Below are positions 24,272 through 33,121 of a DNA stretch of 37,028 nucleotides, piece after piece (position 1 is the first letter of the stretch; each line of letters starts with the position of its first letter). The stretch is from Myxococcales bacterium. Its GTDB lineage: Bacteria > Myxococcota > Myxococcia > Myxococcales > JAKAPL01. The notes under the pieces were generated by a model. It saw nothing but the letters and a program-made list of their open reading frames with translations, made no database searches and was not told the DNA's origin. A program made the translations under genes and the position numbers. The stretch is taken from NCBI GenBank assembly GCA_021807105.1, contig JAKAPL010000032.1, forward strand, positions 1 to 37,028. The letters run 5' to 3'.

Positions 24272-25734
24272 ACCACGCCGCCGCCGCCGAGTCGCTGGAC
24301 CTCGCCTCCCTCGGAGGCTCGCTGATCGACGGAGGGTGGCGGGCGGCCGAGGAGCGCTTCCCGACCCTCGATCCCTCGACCGGGGCCAAGCTCGCGGAGG
24401 TCGCGCTCGGCCGGGGCCCCGAGGTCGACGCGGCGGTGGCCGCCGCGCGCGCCGCGTTCGAGGGCCCCTGGTCGCAGATGGGTCCCGGACGCCGGCGCGA
24501 GGCGCTCGCGCGCCTCTCCGAGCTGACGGCGGCCGCGGAGAAGGATCTCGCGCAGGTGGAGGCGCTCGACGTCGGCACGCCGGTCGGCGTCGCACGGAAG
24601 CTGACCGTCCGGGCGGCGGCGAAGTCGCTCTCCTATTACGCCTCGTGGATCGACAAGCTGTACGGGGACGTGGTGCCGGTCGCCACGGCGCAGCCGATCC
24701 TCGATTTCACCCTGCGCGAGCCGGTGGGCGTGGTCGCGGCCATCGTGCCGTGGAACACGCCGCTGCTCTTCGTCGGGTCCAAGCTCGGTCCGGCCCTCGC
24801 CTGCGGCAACACCGTCGTCGTCAAACCCTCGGAGATCGCGCCGCTGTCCATCCTCCGCTGGTCGGCCCTCTGCGCCGGCGCCGGGATCCCACCCGGCGTG
24901 GTCAACGTCGTTCCGGGCGACGGCGAGACCGGCCGCCTCCTCGCCTCGCATCCCGGCGTCGACCTCGTGAGCTTCACCGGCGGCAGCGAGACCGGCCCGA
25001 GGGTCGCGGCCGCCGCGGCCGGGAAGCGGATCGCCCTGGAGCTGGGCGGGAAGTCGCCGGCGCTCGTCTTCGCCGACGCCGACCTCGACAAGGCCGCGAT
25101 GGCCGTCGCCCTCGGCGTCTTTGGCCTCTCGGGCCAGGCCTGCGCGGCCTCGAGCCGGCTGCTCGTCGAGGCGAGCGTCCACGACGCTCTCTTGGAACGG
25201 ATCGTGGAGGTCGCGCGCGCGCTCGCCCCCGGCGACCCGCTCGACCCAGCCACCTCGCTCGGCCCGCTCGCTTCGGAGCGGCAGCTCCGCAGGGTCGAGG
25301 GCCACGTCGCCAGGGCGCGAACCGACGGCGCGAGGCTCGTCACGGGCGGAGAGCGGCCCGGCGGCGAGCTCGCCGGCGGCTGGTTCTTCTCGCCGACTGT
25401 CTTCGATGGCGTCGATCCAGGGGCGGCCTTGGCCCGCGAGGAGGTCTTCGGGCCGGTGCTCGCCGTCCTCTCCTTCCGGGATGAGGAGGAGGCGGTCGCG
25501 CTCGCCAACGCGACGAGCTTCGGTCTCGCGGCGGGTGTCTTCGCCCGAGATGTTTCGCGCGTCCTGGGCCTCGCGCGCCGGCTGCGGGCGGGCACCGTCT
25601 GGGTGAACGGCTATGGCCAGATCCCGAACCAGGCGCCGTTCGGCGGCGTCCGGGGCTCGGGCTTCGGCCGCGAGGGAGGGCGCGAGGCGCTGGAGACGTA
25701 CACGCAGGTCAAGAACGTGCTGATCGAACTCTAG
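24268..25734 (+). CDS. aldehyde dehydrogenase
   Basis: A 488-residue NAD(P)-dependent aldehyde dehydrogenase. Asn163 (PWNTP), Glu258 (ALELGGKSP) and nucleophile Cys292 (SGQACAASSR) are the three catalytic residues of the family. NAD-binding FTGGSETGP is at 236-244 and the C-terminal PFGGVRGSGFGREGG is typical. It oxidises an aldehyde, presumably the product of the upstream alcohol dehydrogenase, to the acid that the divergent ligase would activate. The start is a GTG overlapping the preceding stop (GTGA); no earlier start fits the family. Confidence 0.93.
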   Translation: MNHAAAAESLDLASLGGSLIDGGWRAAEERFPTLDPSTGAKLAEVALGRGPEVDAAVAAARAAFEGPWSQMGPGRRREALARLSELTAAAEKDLAQVEALDVGTPVGVARKLTVRAAAKSLSYYASWIDKLYGDVVPVATAQPILDFTLREPVGVVAAIVPWNTPLLFVGSKLGPALACGNTVVVKPSEIAPLSILRWSALCAGAGIPPGVVNVVPGDGETGRLLASHPGVDLVSFTGGSETGPRVAAAAAGKRIALELGGKSPALVFADADLDKAAMAVALGVFGLSGQACAASSRLLVEASVHDALLERIVEVARALAPGDPLDPATSLGPLASERQLRRVEGHVARARTDGARLVTGGERPGGELAGGWFFSPTVFDGVDPGAALAREEVFGPVLAVLSFRDEEEAVALANATSFGLAAGVFARDVSRVLGLARRLRAGTVWVNGYGQIPNQAPFGGVRGSGFGREGGREALETYTQVKNVLIEL

Positions 25735-26769
25735 ATGATCGACTTCGACCTCGACGACGACGAGCGGCTCATCCAGCGGACGGCGCGCGACTTCGCCCTC
25801 GCCGAGCTGAAGCCCGCGGCGCGGGCGCACGAGCGGGACGGCGTTCCCGACGCGCTCGTCGCGGAGTTTCACGCCCTCGGCCTGGACGCGGTCGATCGGC
25901 CCGCCGATCTCGGCGGGGGCCTGGGCCCCTTCGCGCAGGCGCTCGTGCTCGAGGAGCTGGGGGCGGCGGATGCCGGGGCGGCGCTCGCGCTCGACGCGAC
26001 CGCCCCCGCCCGCTATCCGGTCCTCTCGCTCGGGGGCCGGGAGGAGCGCCGGGCGTTCCTCGCCGCGGGCCGCGTCGCGCTCGTCGTGGATCTCGAAGGA
26101 ACGCTCACCTTCGAGGGCGGACGATTGCACGGCGTCATCCCCTGGTGCCCGGTGCGCCAGCCCGGCGGCGCCGTCGTCGTCCGGCCGGAGGGCGCGCTCC
26201 TGTTCACCGCGGGCGCGGGCTTCACCGCGGCGAGCGTCCGCGCGCTCGCGCTGGAGGCGGCGGGAGGAAGCGAGCTGCGGTTTGACGGCGCGCCCGCGGC
26301 CCGCTGGGAGGGTGACCCCGCCCCTGCCCTCGCCCGGGTCCGTCTCCACGCGGCCGCACTGCTCGTCGGCCTGCTGCGCGCCTCCTACGAGTACGTCGCG
26401 CAGTACGGCAAGGAGCGGATCACCTTCGGCCGGCCCCTCGTGCAGCACCAGGCGGTCGCGTTCCTGATCGTCGAGATGGCGCTCGCCGCGGACGCGGCCC
26501 GGCTCGCGGTCTGGCGGGCTGCGGAGGCGATCGCGAACGATCGCGAGGCGACGTGGGCCTCGGCGGCGGCGCTCGCCGAAGCCTCGGAGAGCGCCCTGAC
26601 CATGACCAGCCGCGCGGTGCAGCTCCTCGGCGGCCACGGCTACCTGAAGGATCACCCGGTCGAGAAGTGGATGCGCGAGGCGCGCGCGCTCTCCCTCGCC
26701 TGGGAGGGCCCCGGGCCGCTCGCCGCGAGCCTGGCCGGCAGCTTCGAGCCGCCGGGGGAGACATCATAG
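25735..26769 (+). CDS. acyl-CoA dehydrogenase, small partner
   Basis: A 344-residue acyl-CoA dehydrogenase-like protein, some 35-60 residues shorter than usual. The N-terminal helical domain (MIDFDLDDDERLIQRTARDF) and C-terminal domain (GRPLVQHQAVAFLIVEMA, QLLGGHGYLKDHPVEKWMRE) are clear. The central beta-domain is short and lacks the usual SEPxAGSD motif, so FAD and substrate binding differ from its partner. A Glu is present in AWEGP near the usual base position. Short dehydrogenases paired with a full-length one are known to form heterotetramers in actinobacterial steroid side-chain degradation (FadE28/FadE29). A similar partnership with the 21923-23140 product is an inference. Confidence 0.85.
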   Translation: MIDFDLDDDERLIQRTARDFALAELKPAARAHERDGVPDALVAEFHALGLDAVDRPADLGGGLGPFAQALVLEELGAADAGAALALDATAPARYPVLSLGGREERRAFLAAGRVALVVDLEGTLTFEGGRLHGVIPWCPVRQPGGAVVVRPEGALLFTAGAGFTAASVRALALEAAGGSELRFDGAPAARWEGDPAPALARVRLHAAALLVGLLRASYEYVAQYGKERITFGRPLVQHQAVAFLIVEMALAADAARLAVWRAAEAIANDREATWASAAALAEASESALTMTSRAVQLLGGHGYLKDHPVEKWMREARALSLAWEGPGPLAASLAGSFEPPGETS

Positions 26770-27237
26770 ATGACCGACGCCGACCGGCGCTACGAGATCC
26801 CACGGGCGAAGGGCTGCTTCGGCTGCGGGACGAACAACGACGCGGGCCTCGGCCTCGCTCCTGTGCGCGAGGACGGCGTCGTGCGGGCGACCTACCGGCC
26901 GAGGGAGGCCCACCGCGGCTTCTCCCGCACCCTCCACGGCGGCGTGGTCGCGGCCCTCTTCGACGAGGTGACCTGCATGGCGGTCGCGACCGAGGTCGTC
27001 GCCTTCGTCGCCACGGTCGAGCTGACGGTGCGCTATCTTCGGCCGGTGCCCATGGACGGAGATCTGCGCCTGGAGGCCCACGACGCGGGGCCCGATCCGG
27101 ACGACGCGCGGCGGCGGCGGGCCGAGGCGAAGCTCCTCGATTCGACCGGGAACATCCTCGCGACCGCGCGGGGTCTCTACCAGCCCATCCCCGCCGATCG
27201 GCTGGACAAGTTCTTCACCCAGGCCGCCGCGACCTGA
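26770..27237 (+). CDS. PaaI-type hotdog thioesterase
   Basis: A 155-residue hotdog-fold protein that hydrolyses acyl-CoA thioesters. Recognisable parts are CFGCGTNNDAGLGL near residues 16-29, a conserved opening of this subfamily, and TLHGGVVAALFDEVTCMAV at about 56-74 with the HGG turn and a catalytic-type acidic residue on the central helix. VELTVRYLRPVP is the usual strand after it. It starts directly after the small dehydrogenase. In this context it may release a free (beta-keto) acid for the cleavage enzyme at the end of the operon, or simply free trapped CoA. Confidence 0.88.
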   Translation: MTDADRRYEIPRAKGCFGCGTNNDAGLGLAPVREDGVVRATYRPREAHRGFSRTLHGGVVAALFDEVTCMAVATEVVAFVATVELTVRYLRPVPMDGDLRLEAHDAGPDPDDARRRRAEAKLLDSTGNILATARGLYQPIPADRLDKFFTQAAAT

Positions 27238-27249
27238 CCGGGAGAGCGC

Positions 27250-28029
27250 ATGGAAGAGCCGCACGTCCGCTATGAGCTGCTTCAATCGACCGCCCGCCTC
27301 ACCATCGATCGGCCACAGATGCGCAACGCCCTCTCCAGCCAGGCGATGCGCGAGCTCGAGGAGGGGCTCGCGCGCGCCGAGCAGGACGCGGCGGCGCGGG
27401 TCGTGGTGCTGACCGGCGCCGGATCGAAGGCCTTCTGCTCGGGCGGCGACCTGTCGACGATGGCGGGCGAGGGGTTCCTCGAAGCCCACGACGCCCGGCG
27501 CGCGTACGGGCTGCTGCTGCGCCGCATCCAGGACTGCCGGAAGCCCACGATCGCCCGGGTCAACGGCACCGCGCTCGCCGGCGGCCTCGGCCTCGTGCTC
27601 GCCTGCGACCTGGCGGTCGCCGCGCCGACCGCGACCTTCGGCCTGCCGGAGATCGACCGCGGCCTCTTCCCGATGCAGGTGATCGCGCTCCTCCAGCGCC
27701 ACCTCGGCCGCAAGAGGGCGCTCTGGCTCGTGATGAGCGGGACGAGGATCACCGCCGGCGAGGCGCTCGACCTGGGGCTCGTCAACCGCGTCGCGCCGGC
27801 CGAAGCGCTCGACGCGGCCGTGGACGAGCTCGCGCGCGTCCTCGCCGGCAAGAGCCTCGGCGTGCTCGCGCTCGGCAAGCGCGCTTTCGGCTTCGCCGAG
27901 GATCTGCCGCTGCCCGCGGCGATGGAGCTCCTCGCCTCGCAGCTCTCGCTCAACGTCCTCTGCGAGGACGCCTCGGAGGGCGTGACCGCCTTCCTGGAAA
28001 AACGGCAACCCCACTGGAAGGATCGTTAG
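27250..28029 (+). CDS. crotonase-family protein with one of two hydratase glutamates
   Basis: A 259-residue enoyl-CoA hydratase/isomerase relative. Oxyanion-hole blocks are AFCSGGDLST at about 61-70 and TALAGGLGLVLACDLAV at about 107-123. The position of the first hydratase glutamate is Gly (AGGLGLVLACD), while the second is kept (FGLPEIDRG). One-glutamate crotonases include isomerases, dehalogenases and some hydratases, so the reaction is uncertain. An ATG 12 bp after the thioesterase stop, preceded by GGGAGAG, is a good start. Confidence 0.87.
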   Translation: MEEPHVRYELLQSTARLTIDRPQMRNALSSQAMRELEEGLARAEQDAAARVVVLTGAGSKAFCSGGDLSTMAGEGFLEAHDARRAYGLLLRRIQDCRKPTIARVNGTALAGGLGLVLACDLAVAAPTATFGLPEIDRGLFPMQVIALLQRHLGRKRALWLVMSGTRITAGEALDLGLVNRVAPAEALDAAVDELARVLAGKSLGVLALGKRAFGFAEDLPLPAAMELLASQLSLNVLCEDASEGVTAFLEKRQPHWKDR

Positions 28030-28038
28030 GAGTTAACC

Positions 28039-28929
28039 ATGCCGCTCATGCAAGACAAGGTCGTCGTCACCTGCGCCGTCACCGGCGTGCTCGCCAACCG
28101 CGACCAGTGCCCTCACCTGCCCTACACGCCGGTCGAGATCGCCGAGGAGTGCAGGCGCGCTTACGACGCCGGCGCCGCGGTGGTCCACATCCACGGCCGC
28201 GAGGACGACGGCTCGCAGACCTGGTCGACCGAGCGCTACCGGCAGATCAAGGAGGAGGTTCGCAGGCGCTGCCCGATCGTGATCAACTTCTCGACCGGCG
28301 GCTTCGGCATGGGCTGCGAGAACGACGCCGAGAAGCGGGCGAAGATCGAGTATGTCTCGGTGGTCGCGCCGGAGATGGCCGCCCTCAACATGGGCTCGAT
28401 GAACTACGCGAAGTACTCCGAGAAGCGGAAGGGCTTCGTCTTCGACTTCGTCTTCGCGAACCCCTTCTCCGAGATCGTCATGGCCTGCGAGGCGATGAAG
28501 GAGGGAGGGGTGAAGCCCGAGCTGGAGTGCTTCGACGTGGGCCACATCCACAACGCCCAGCCGCTCCTCGCGATGGGGACGCTCAAGGCGCCGCTCCAGT
28601 ACAGCTTCGTGATGAACGTGCTCGGCGGCGTCGCACCCACCGTGACCAACATGGAGGCCATGTCCCGCAACGTCGGCCGCGAGGACACCTGGGAGGTCAT
28701 CGGCATCTCCAAGGTCCAGTGGAAGCTCGTGGCCGCCGCGCTCGTGCTGGGCGGCAACATCCGCGTCGGCCTCGAGGACAACTTCTACCTGGACCCCGCG
28801 GGCACGAGGATGGCGAAGACCAACGGCGAGCTGGTCGAGAAGGCCGTCCGCATGGCCCGCGACGTCGGCCGCGAGCCGATGACCCCTGACGAGGCGCGCG
28901 CCGCGCTCGGGATCCCGCAGCGGTGGTGA
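28039..28929 (+). CDS. beta-keto acid cleavage enzyme (BKACE, former DUF849)
   Basis: A 296-residue zinc TIM-barrel enzyme. The family condenses a beta-keto acid with acetyl-CoA and splits it into acetoacetate and a new acyl-CoA; the prototype is 3-keto-5-aminohexanoate cleavage enzyme of lysine fermentation. The zinc ligands are seen as His50 and His52 (VVHIHGRED) and Glu246 (RVGLEDNFY). NFSTGGFGM at 83-91 is the substrate-binding loop. The subgroup, and so the keto acid, cannot be read by eye. No lysine-fermentation partners (kdd, kal, kamA) are here. It begins 9 bp after the crotonase stop with AGGAGTT before the ATG, and ends the seven-gene operon, which contains no thiolase. Confidence 0.92.
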   Translation: MPLMQDKVVVTCAVTGVLANRDQCPHLPYTPVEIAEECRRAYDAGAAVVHIHGREDDGSQTWSTERYRQIKEEVRRRCPIVINFSTGGFGMGCENDAEKRAKIEYVSVVAPEMAALNMGSMNYAKYSEKRKGFVFDFVFANPFSEIVMACEAMKEGGVKPELECFDVGHIHNAQPLLAMGTLKAPLQYSFVMNVLGGVAPTVTNMEAMSRNVGREDTWEVIGISKVQWKLVAAALVLGGNIRVGLEDNFYLDPAGTRMAKTNGELVEKAVRMARDVGREPMTPDEARAALGIPQRW

Positions 28930-28979
28930 GCCCGAGGCCGGGGGCCGGCGCGCCGCCGACATGCTAACCTCCCGCGTCC

Positions 28980-30161
28980 GTGCCGGTCGTCGTTCAGAAG
29001 TACGGGGGCTCTTCGGTCGGGTCCCTCGAGCGGATGCGCCGCGTCGCCGGGAAGATCGCCGCGCGCCGCCGGACCGGGGTCGACCTCGTGGTGGTCGTCT
29101 CGGCGATGGGCGACACGACCGACGAGCTGCTCTCCCTGGCGCGCGGGGTGAGCCCCGACCCGCCGCGACGCGAGCTGGACATGCTGCTGTCGGCGGGCGA
29201 GCGCATCTCGATGGCGCTGCTCTCCATGGCCTTGCAGGAGCTGGGGGTCGGAGCCATCTCCTTCACCGGCTCACAGAGCGGGATCCTCACGGACGAGTCG
29301 CACGCGAGCGCCCGCATCGTCGAGGTCCGGCCCGCGCGCATCCGCGAGGCGCTCGCCCGCGGGAAGGTCGTGATCGTCGCCGGCTACCAGGGGGTCTCGC
29401 GAGCGCGCGAGGTCACGACGCTCGGGCGCGGCGGCAGCGACACGACCGCGGTCGCGCTGGCGGCGGCGCTCGACGCCGAGGCCTGCGAGATCTACAGCGA
29501 CGTGGACGGCGTCTTCTCGGCCGACCCGCGGATCGTCGCGGACGCACGCAAGCTCGACGCGGTCGGGTACGGCGAGATGAAGGAGCTCTCCCACGCGGGG
29601 GCGCGAGTGCTCAACGCCCAGGCGGTCGAGTGGGCGCGAGAGAGCGGCATCACGATCCGCGCGCTCCACGTCTCCGGCGAGGGGACGGGGACGCGCGTCG
29701 AGGCGGACGGGCCGCGGGCGCCGGGGATCGCCGTCGGCGCGGCGCTCCTGCCCGAGGTCTGCCGGCTGCGCGTCCCCGGAGAGGCCCTCGGCGAGCTGCT
29801 CGACCTGCTCGGGGAGCGAGGCGTGGCCCCGCACGACGTGGCGATGGGCGCGGCGGGGGCGAGCCTCTGGCTCTCGCTGGAGAACGTCCACGGCTTCCCC
29901 GCCCTGCGCGCCGAGGGGCAGCGCCGGCTCGCGGGGCGGCTCGTGGTCGAGGAGGGTCTCGCGGCGGTCTCGGCGGTCGGCCACGGCCTGTGCGACACGG
30001 TGGCTCCGCTGCGGCGCGCGCTAGAGGCGATGGCAGGGGCCGGGGCCGCGGTCGTCGGCGCGACCGCCCGGGGGCCGCGTCTGTCGCTCTTGACCGGCGC
30101 GGCGAGCGGCCCGGCGGCGCTGCGCGGTCTTCACGCCGCCCTCGTCGCCGATCCCCGATAG
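28980..30161 (+). CDS. lysC: aspartate kinase
   Basis: Phosphorylates L-aspartate, the first step towards lysine, threonine, methionine and diaminopimelate. The N-terminal KYGGSSVGS binds ATP/aspartate, SGQ-type substrate residues appear in [11 protein letters not shown], and [16 protein letters not shown] with [16 protein letters not shown] completes the kinase domain by about residue 185. The remaining part is an ACT-type regulatory region, though it has drifted from the usual FSI(V)G pattern. Length is 393 residues. The GTG start at 28980 directly precedes the conserved start of the protein; no clear ribosome site. It is 50 bp after BKACE but probably an independent housekeeping gene. Confidence 0.9.
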   Translation: MPVVVQKYGGSSVGSLERMRRVAGKIAARRRTGVDLVVVVSAMGDTTDELLSLARGVSPDPPRRELDMLLSAGERISMALLSMALQELGVGAISFTGSQSGILTDESHASARIVEVRPARIREALARGKVVIVAGYQGVSRAREVTTLGRGGSDTTAVALAAALDAEACEIYSDVDGVFSADPRIVADARKLDAVGYGEMKELSHAGARVLNAQAVEWARESGITIRALHVSGEGTGTRVEADGPRAPGIAVGAALLPEVCRLRVPGEALGELLDLLGERGVAPHDVAMGAAGASLWLSLENVHGFPALRAEGQRRLAGRLVVEEGLAAVSAVGHGLCDTVAPLRRALEAMAGAGAAVVGATARGPRLSLLTGAASGPAALRGLHAALVADPR

Positions 30162-30204
30162 GGCTTCCTCCTCGCCGGAGCGGCTCATCGGCGCGAGCGT
30201 TCAA

Positions 30205-30378
30205 CCCGTCTTATTCACGGTACGGCGTAGCGAGGCGTTCGAGACCGCAGCCGAGAAGGGCAAGCGAGAGCGACGACCGACGAGGCGTGCTGAAGCACGC
30301 CGCAGGAGGAAGGAGCGAGCACGCCCTTCGCAGGCGCGGGATCGGACGCCGCAGCAGCCGGACCGTGAATAAGACGGG
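30205..30378 (+). repeat. MITE-like element, copy 6 (174 bp)
   Basis: Both terminal inverted repeats intact, both internal modules deleted. Flanked by perfect 5-bp duplications TTCAA (30200-30204 and 30379-30383). It lies between the converging lysC and 3-hydroxyacyl-CoA dehydrogenase genes, where it could help stop transcription from both sides. Confidence 0.92.
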
Positions 30379-30508
30379 TTCAACCCCCGGCGGGTTCAAC
30401 CGCCTTTCTCCATGAAGGCCGCGACGCGGCGAAGAGCGTGACGCCAGGGGCGCCGCCGATCTCCGCGCCCGCGACGCCTTGATCGCAGCGCGGGCAAGCG
30501 CCACCCAG

Positions 30509-31360
30509 TTAGTACTTGTAGAACCCCTCGCCCGTCTTGCGGCCGAGCTTCCCGGCGCGGACCAGACGGCGCAGGAGCTGGGGCGGATGGAAGCGGTGGC
30601 CGCCCAACTCGCGGTCGAGGATCTCGGCGATGGAGAGGCGGATGTCGAGCCCCACGAGGTCGGTCAGCTCGAGCGGGCCCATCGGGTGGCCATAGCCGAG
30701 CTTCATGGCGCGGTCGATGTCCGCGGGCGCGGCGACGCCCTCCTCGACCATCCGGATCGCCTCCATGGCGAGGGCGATGCCGAGCCGGCTCGACGCGAAG
30801 CCCGGCGAGTCGCGGACCTCGACGACCTGCTTCCCCATCTTCTCCGCGGCGGCGCGGGCGAAGGCCAGCGTCCGTGGGCTGGTCTGCTCGGCCCGGACGA
30901 TCTCGACGAGCTTCATGACCGGGGCGGGGTTGAAGAAGTGCAGGCCGACGACGCGCTCGGGCCGCGCGGCGGCCGCGGCGATCGCGGTCACCGGGAGCGA
31001 AGAGGTGTTGGTCGCGAGGACGGCGGTCTCCGGCGCGACCCTCGAGAGCGCGCGGAAGGTCTCGGCCTTGAGCGCCGGGTCCTCCGGCCCCGCCTCGATG
31101 ACGAGCTCCGCACCGGCGGCCGCGGAGGAGAGGTCCGGCGCGGCGACGAGCCGCGCCTGCGCCGCGCGCGCCGCCTCGGGCGAGAGCTTGCCCTTTTCCG
31201 CCGCGGTGAGGAGGCCCGCCCGGGCCTTCTCGATCCCGCGCGCGAGCGCCTCGGCCACCGGATCGTAGACGTGCGTCTCCCAGCCGGCCTGCGCGAGGAG
31301 CTGCGCGATGCCGTGGCCCATCGTCCCCGCCCCGAGCACCGCCGCCTTGGGATCGGCCAT
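30509..31360 (-). CDS. 3-hydroxyacyl-CoA (3-hydroxybutyryl-CoA) dehydrogenase
   Basis: A 283-residue stand-alone dehydrogenase oxidising (or reducing) 3-hydroxyacyl-CoA with NAD. The Rossmann motif VLGAGTMGHGIAQLLA is at 8-23. NTSSLPVTAIA at about 118 and LHFFNPAPVMKLVEIV at about 137 contain the catalytic-loop Ser and His of the family. DRAMKLGYGHPMGPLELTDL at about 225 is the start of the C-terminal dimer domain. The ATG at 31360 is separated from the crotonase stop by a single base, so the two are translated together and give hydration plus dehydrogenation steps. Confidence 0.93.
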   Translation of the reverse strand: MADPKAAVLGAGTMGHGIAQLLAQAGWETHVYDPVAEALARGIEKARAGLLTAAEKGKLSPEAARAAQARLVAAPDLSSAAAGAELVIEAGPEDPALKAETFRALSRVAPETAVLATNTSSLPVTAIAAAAARPERVVGLHFFNPAPVMKLVEIVRAEQTSPRTLAFARAAAEKMGKQVVEVRDSPGFASSRLGIALAMEAIRMVEEGVAAPADIDRAMKLGYGHPMGPLELTDLVGLDIRLSIAEILDRELGGHRFHPPQLLRRLVRAGKLGRKTGEGFYKY

Positions 31361-31361
31361 T

Positions 31362-32123
31362 CTAGCTCCGTTTGCGTTCGAGGAAGGCGCGCATCCGTTC
31401 CGCCTTCTCGGGCGATTCGAAGAGGAGCGCCTGGCCCGCCAACTCCACGGCGTCGCTGTCGCGCCCTTGCGCGCTGGCGAGCAACGAGAGCTTCGCCACC
31501 CGCAGCGCGAGGTCGCCGTTCTTCGCGATCGTCTCGGCGAGCCGCCGCGCCTCGGCGAGCAGATCGGCGGCGGGAACGACGTGGTTGACGAGGCCGATTC
31601 GCGCGGCCTCGGCGGCGTCGAGGATCCGCCCGGTGAAGACCAGCTCGCGGGCGAGGCCGTCGCCGACGAGCCGCGGCAGCCGCCGGGTGCCGCCCGCCGC
31701 GGGGAAGATCCCGAGCGAGACCTCGGGCAAGCCGAGCTTCGCGTCGTCCGCGGCGATCCGGATGTCGCAGGCGAGGGCCAGCTCCAGCCCCCCGCCGAGG
31801 GCGTAGCCACGAACGGCGGCGATCGTCGGCAGCGGAAATCGCTCGACCGCCGCGAAGAGCCGCGCGTTGACGCCCAGCATCGCCTCCCGGGCGCGCCGCT
31901 CGGAGAGGTCGCGGATGTCCGCGCCGGCCGCGAACGCCTTGTCGCCAGCCCCCTGGAGGATGAGCACGCGCAGGTCGGGCGCGGCCGACAGCTCGTCGAG
32001 GGCGGCGTGGAGCGCAAAGACCGTGGCGCGGTCGATGGCGTTTCGCGCCTCGGGGCGATCGATCACGAGCTGCGCGACGCCCCCCTCAACGGTCCAGCGG
32101 ACGCGCGGGCGCTGCTGCGTCAC
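31362..32123 (-). CDS. enoyl-CoA hydratase (both catalytic glutamates present)
   Basis: A 253-residue crotonase. Unlike the two island crotonases, it has both catalytic glutamates: GGGLELALACD and LGLPEVSLG. Oxyanion blocks are KAFAAGADIRDL at about 59-70 and YALGGGLELAL at about 100. It should hydrate trans-2-enoyl-CoA to 3-hydroxyacyl-CoA for the following dehydrogenase. The frame is open far upstream, but the family start coincides with GTG at 32123, which overlaps the stop of the preceding lipoprotein gene as GTGA. This implies translational coupling. Confidence 0.92.
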   Translation of the reverse strand: MTQQRPRVRWTVEGGVAQLVIDRPEARNAIDRATVFALHAALDELSAAPDLRVLILQGAGDKAFAAGADIRDLSERRAREAMLGVNARLFAAVERFPLPTIAAVRGYALGGGLELALACDIRIAADDAKLGLPEVSLGIFPAAGGTRRLPRLVGDGLARELVFTGRILDAAEAARIGLVNHVVPAADLLAEARRLAETIAKNGDLALRVAKLSLLASAQGRDSDAVELAGQALLFESPEKAERMRAFLERKRS

Positions 32124-33121
32124 GGACAAGGGGCCTGCAGGCAGAGGTCCGACTGCGTCCGCGGGCGGATGAGCCAGTGCTGGAACTGGTAGTGCAGCTC
32201 GCCCGTGAGAGACGCGATGGCCAGGTTCTGCTCGGCCGGGATCGTCACGCTGTTGGTCAGCGGGCTCACCCAGAGCTGCCCGGGATCGAGGATCATGTCC
32301 CCGTAGCCGGCGCTCGGATTGCTGATCGTCACGTCGTGGACCTGGACCAGCTCCCCGGCGTACTGGATGGCCGTCGCCGACTGATCGGAGATCGCCGCCG
32401 GATCGACGACGAGCGGCGCGGGCGGCTCGGCGTGGCCGACGATCGTCACGCCGTAATCGGACTCGATCGACGGATCGACCTGGAACTCGGGGAACTCGTC
32501 GGCGGCGCACTGGCCGGCGGACGTGTCGTAGTAGTCGCAGTAGGGCGCGAGCTGCCCGATCGCGCTCACGGTATCCCCGACCTGGATGTCGTCCGGGATC
32601 CCACCCCCGACGCCCGCCGGGTACTGCTCAGGGTGCGGGCAGCTCGAACGGGAGGGCCCGCCGAGGCTTGCGTCCGAGTTGATCGCGTCCATGTTCCCCA
32701 GGGAGACGAGCAGGAGCCCGTCGTTCGGGCCGCCGGCCTGCGCCGGATCGGAGACGAAGACTCCATAGTAGCAGAGCGGCTCGTTTCCGGAGCTCTTGCG
32801 GATATAGAATTTGGGGCTCGTCACGACCGGGATCGGGGAGATGCGCAGCGGCACGCCGGGCTCGGCGAGGATGCCGTTGAGCTCGATCACCGACGCCGCC
32901 GGCACGCCCGCGTCCGGCTCCACGACGCTCCCGCGGACAAACGTGAGCTGGCAGCTACCCCCTCCGCCCGAAGCCGGCAAGCAAGTGTAGTCGAGCCCCA
33001 TCCCCGCGCAGTCGGAGTCCTGCGTGCACGCCCGTCCCGAGCAGCCGGCCCCCGAGAGGCCGAGCAGGGCGTAGAGCGAAGCGGCGAAGAGCGCCCGGAA
33101 GGGCAGTGGGCGGGACCTCAT
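32120..33121 (-). CDS. putative lipoprotein with Cys-rich module
   Basis: A 333-residue exported protein of unknown function. The N-terminus (MRSRPLPFRALFAAS...LSGAGC) is a signal peptide with lipobox GAGC at about Cys27. It is followed by SGRACTQDSDCAGMGLDYTC, the same disulfide-module style as other lipoproteins here. The rest is beta-rich with segments such as GDTVSAIGQLAPYCDYY and LVQVHDVTISNPSAGYGDM, resembling OB-fold-like domains of secreted myxobacterial proteins, although I cannot name the family. Its stop overlaps the crotonase start, an unexpected pairing of a surface lipoprotein with two beta-oxidation enzymes. Confidence 0.78.
   Translation of the reverse strand: MRSRPLPFRALFAASLYALLGLSGAGCSGRACTQDSDCAGMGLDYTCLPASGGGGSCQLTFVRGSVVEPDAGVPAASVIELNGILAEPGVPLRISPIPVVTSPKFYIRKSSGNEPLCYYGVFVSDPAQAGGPNDGLLLVSLGNMDAINSDASLGGPSRSSCPHPEQYPAGVGGGIPDDIQVGDTVSAIGQLAPYCDYYDTSAGQCAADEFPEFQVDPSIESDYGVTIVGHAEPPAPLVVDPAAISDQSATAIQYAGELVQVHDVTISNPSAGYGDMILDPGQLWVSPLTNSVTIPAEQNLAIASLTGELHYQFQHWLIRPRTQSDLCLQAPCP

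Noticed and set aside
28039-28929. Lysine-fermentation enzyme Kce, because BKACE lies close to aspartokinase
   Set aside because: None of the other lysine-fermentation genes are present, and the gene is the last of a CoA-catabolic operon; aspartokinase is a biosynthetic enzyme.
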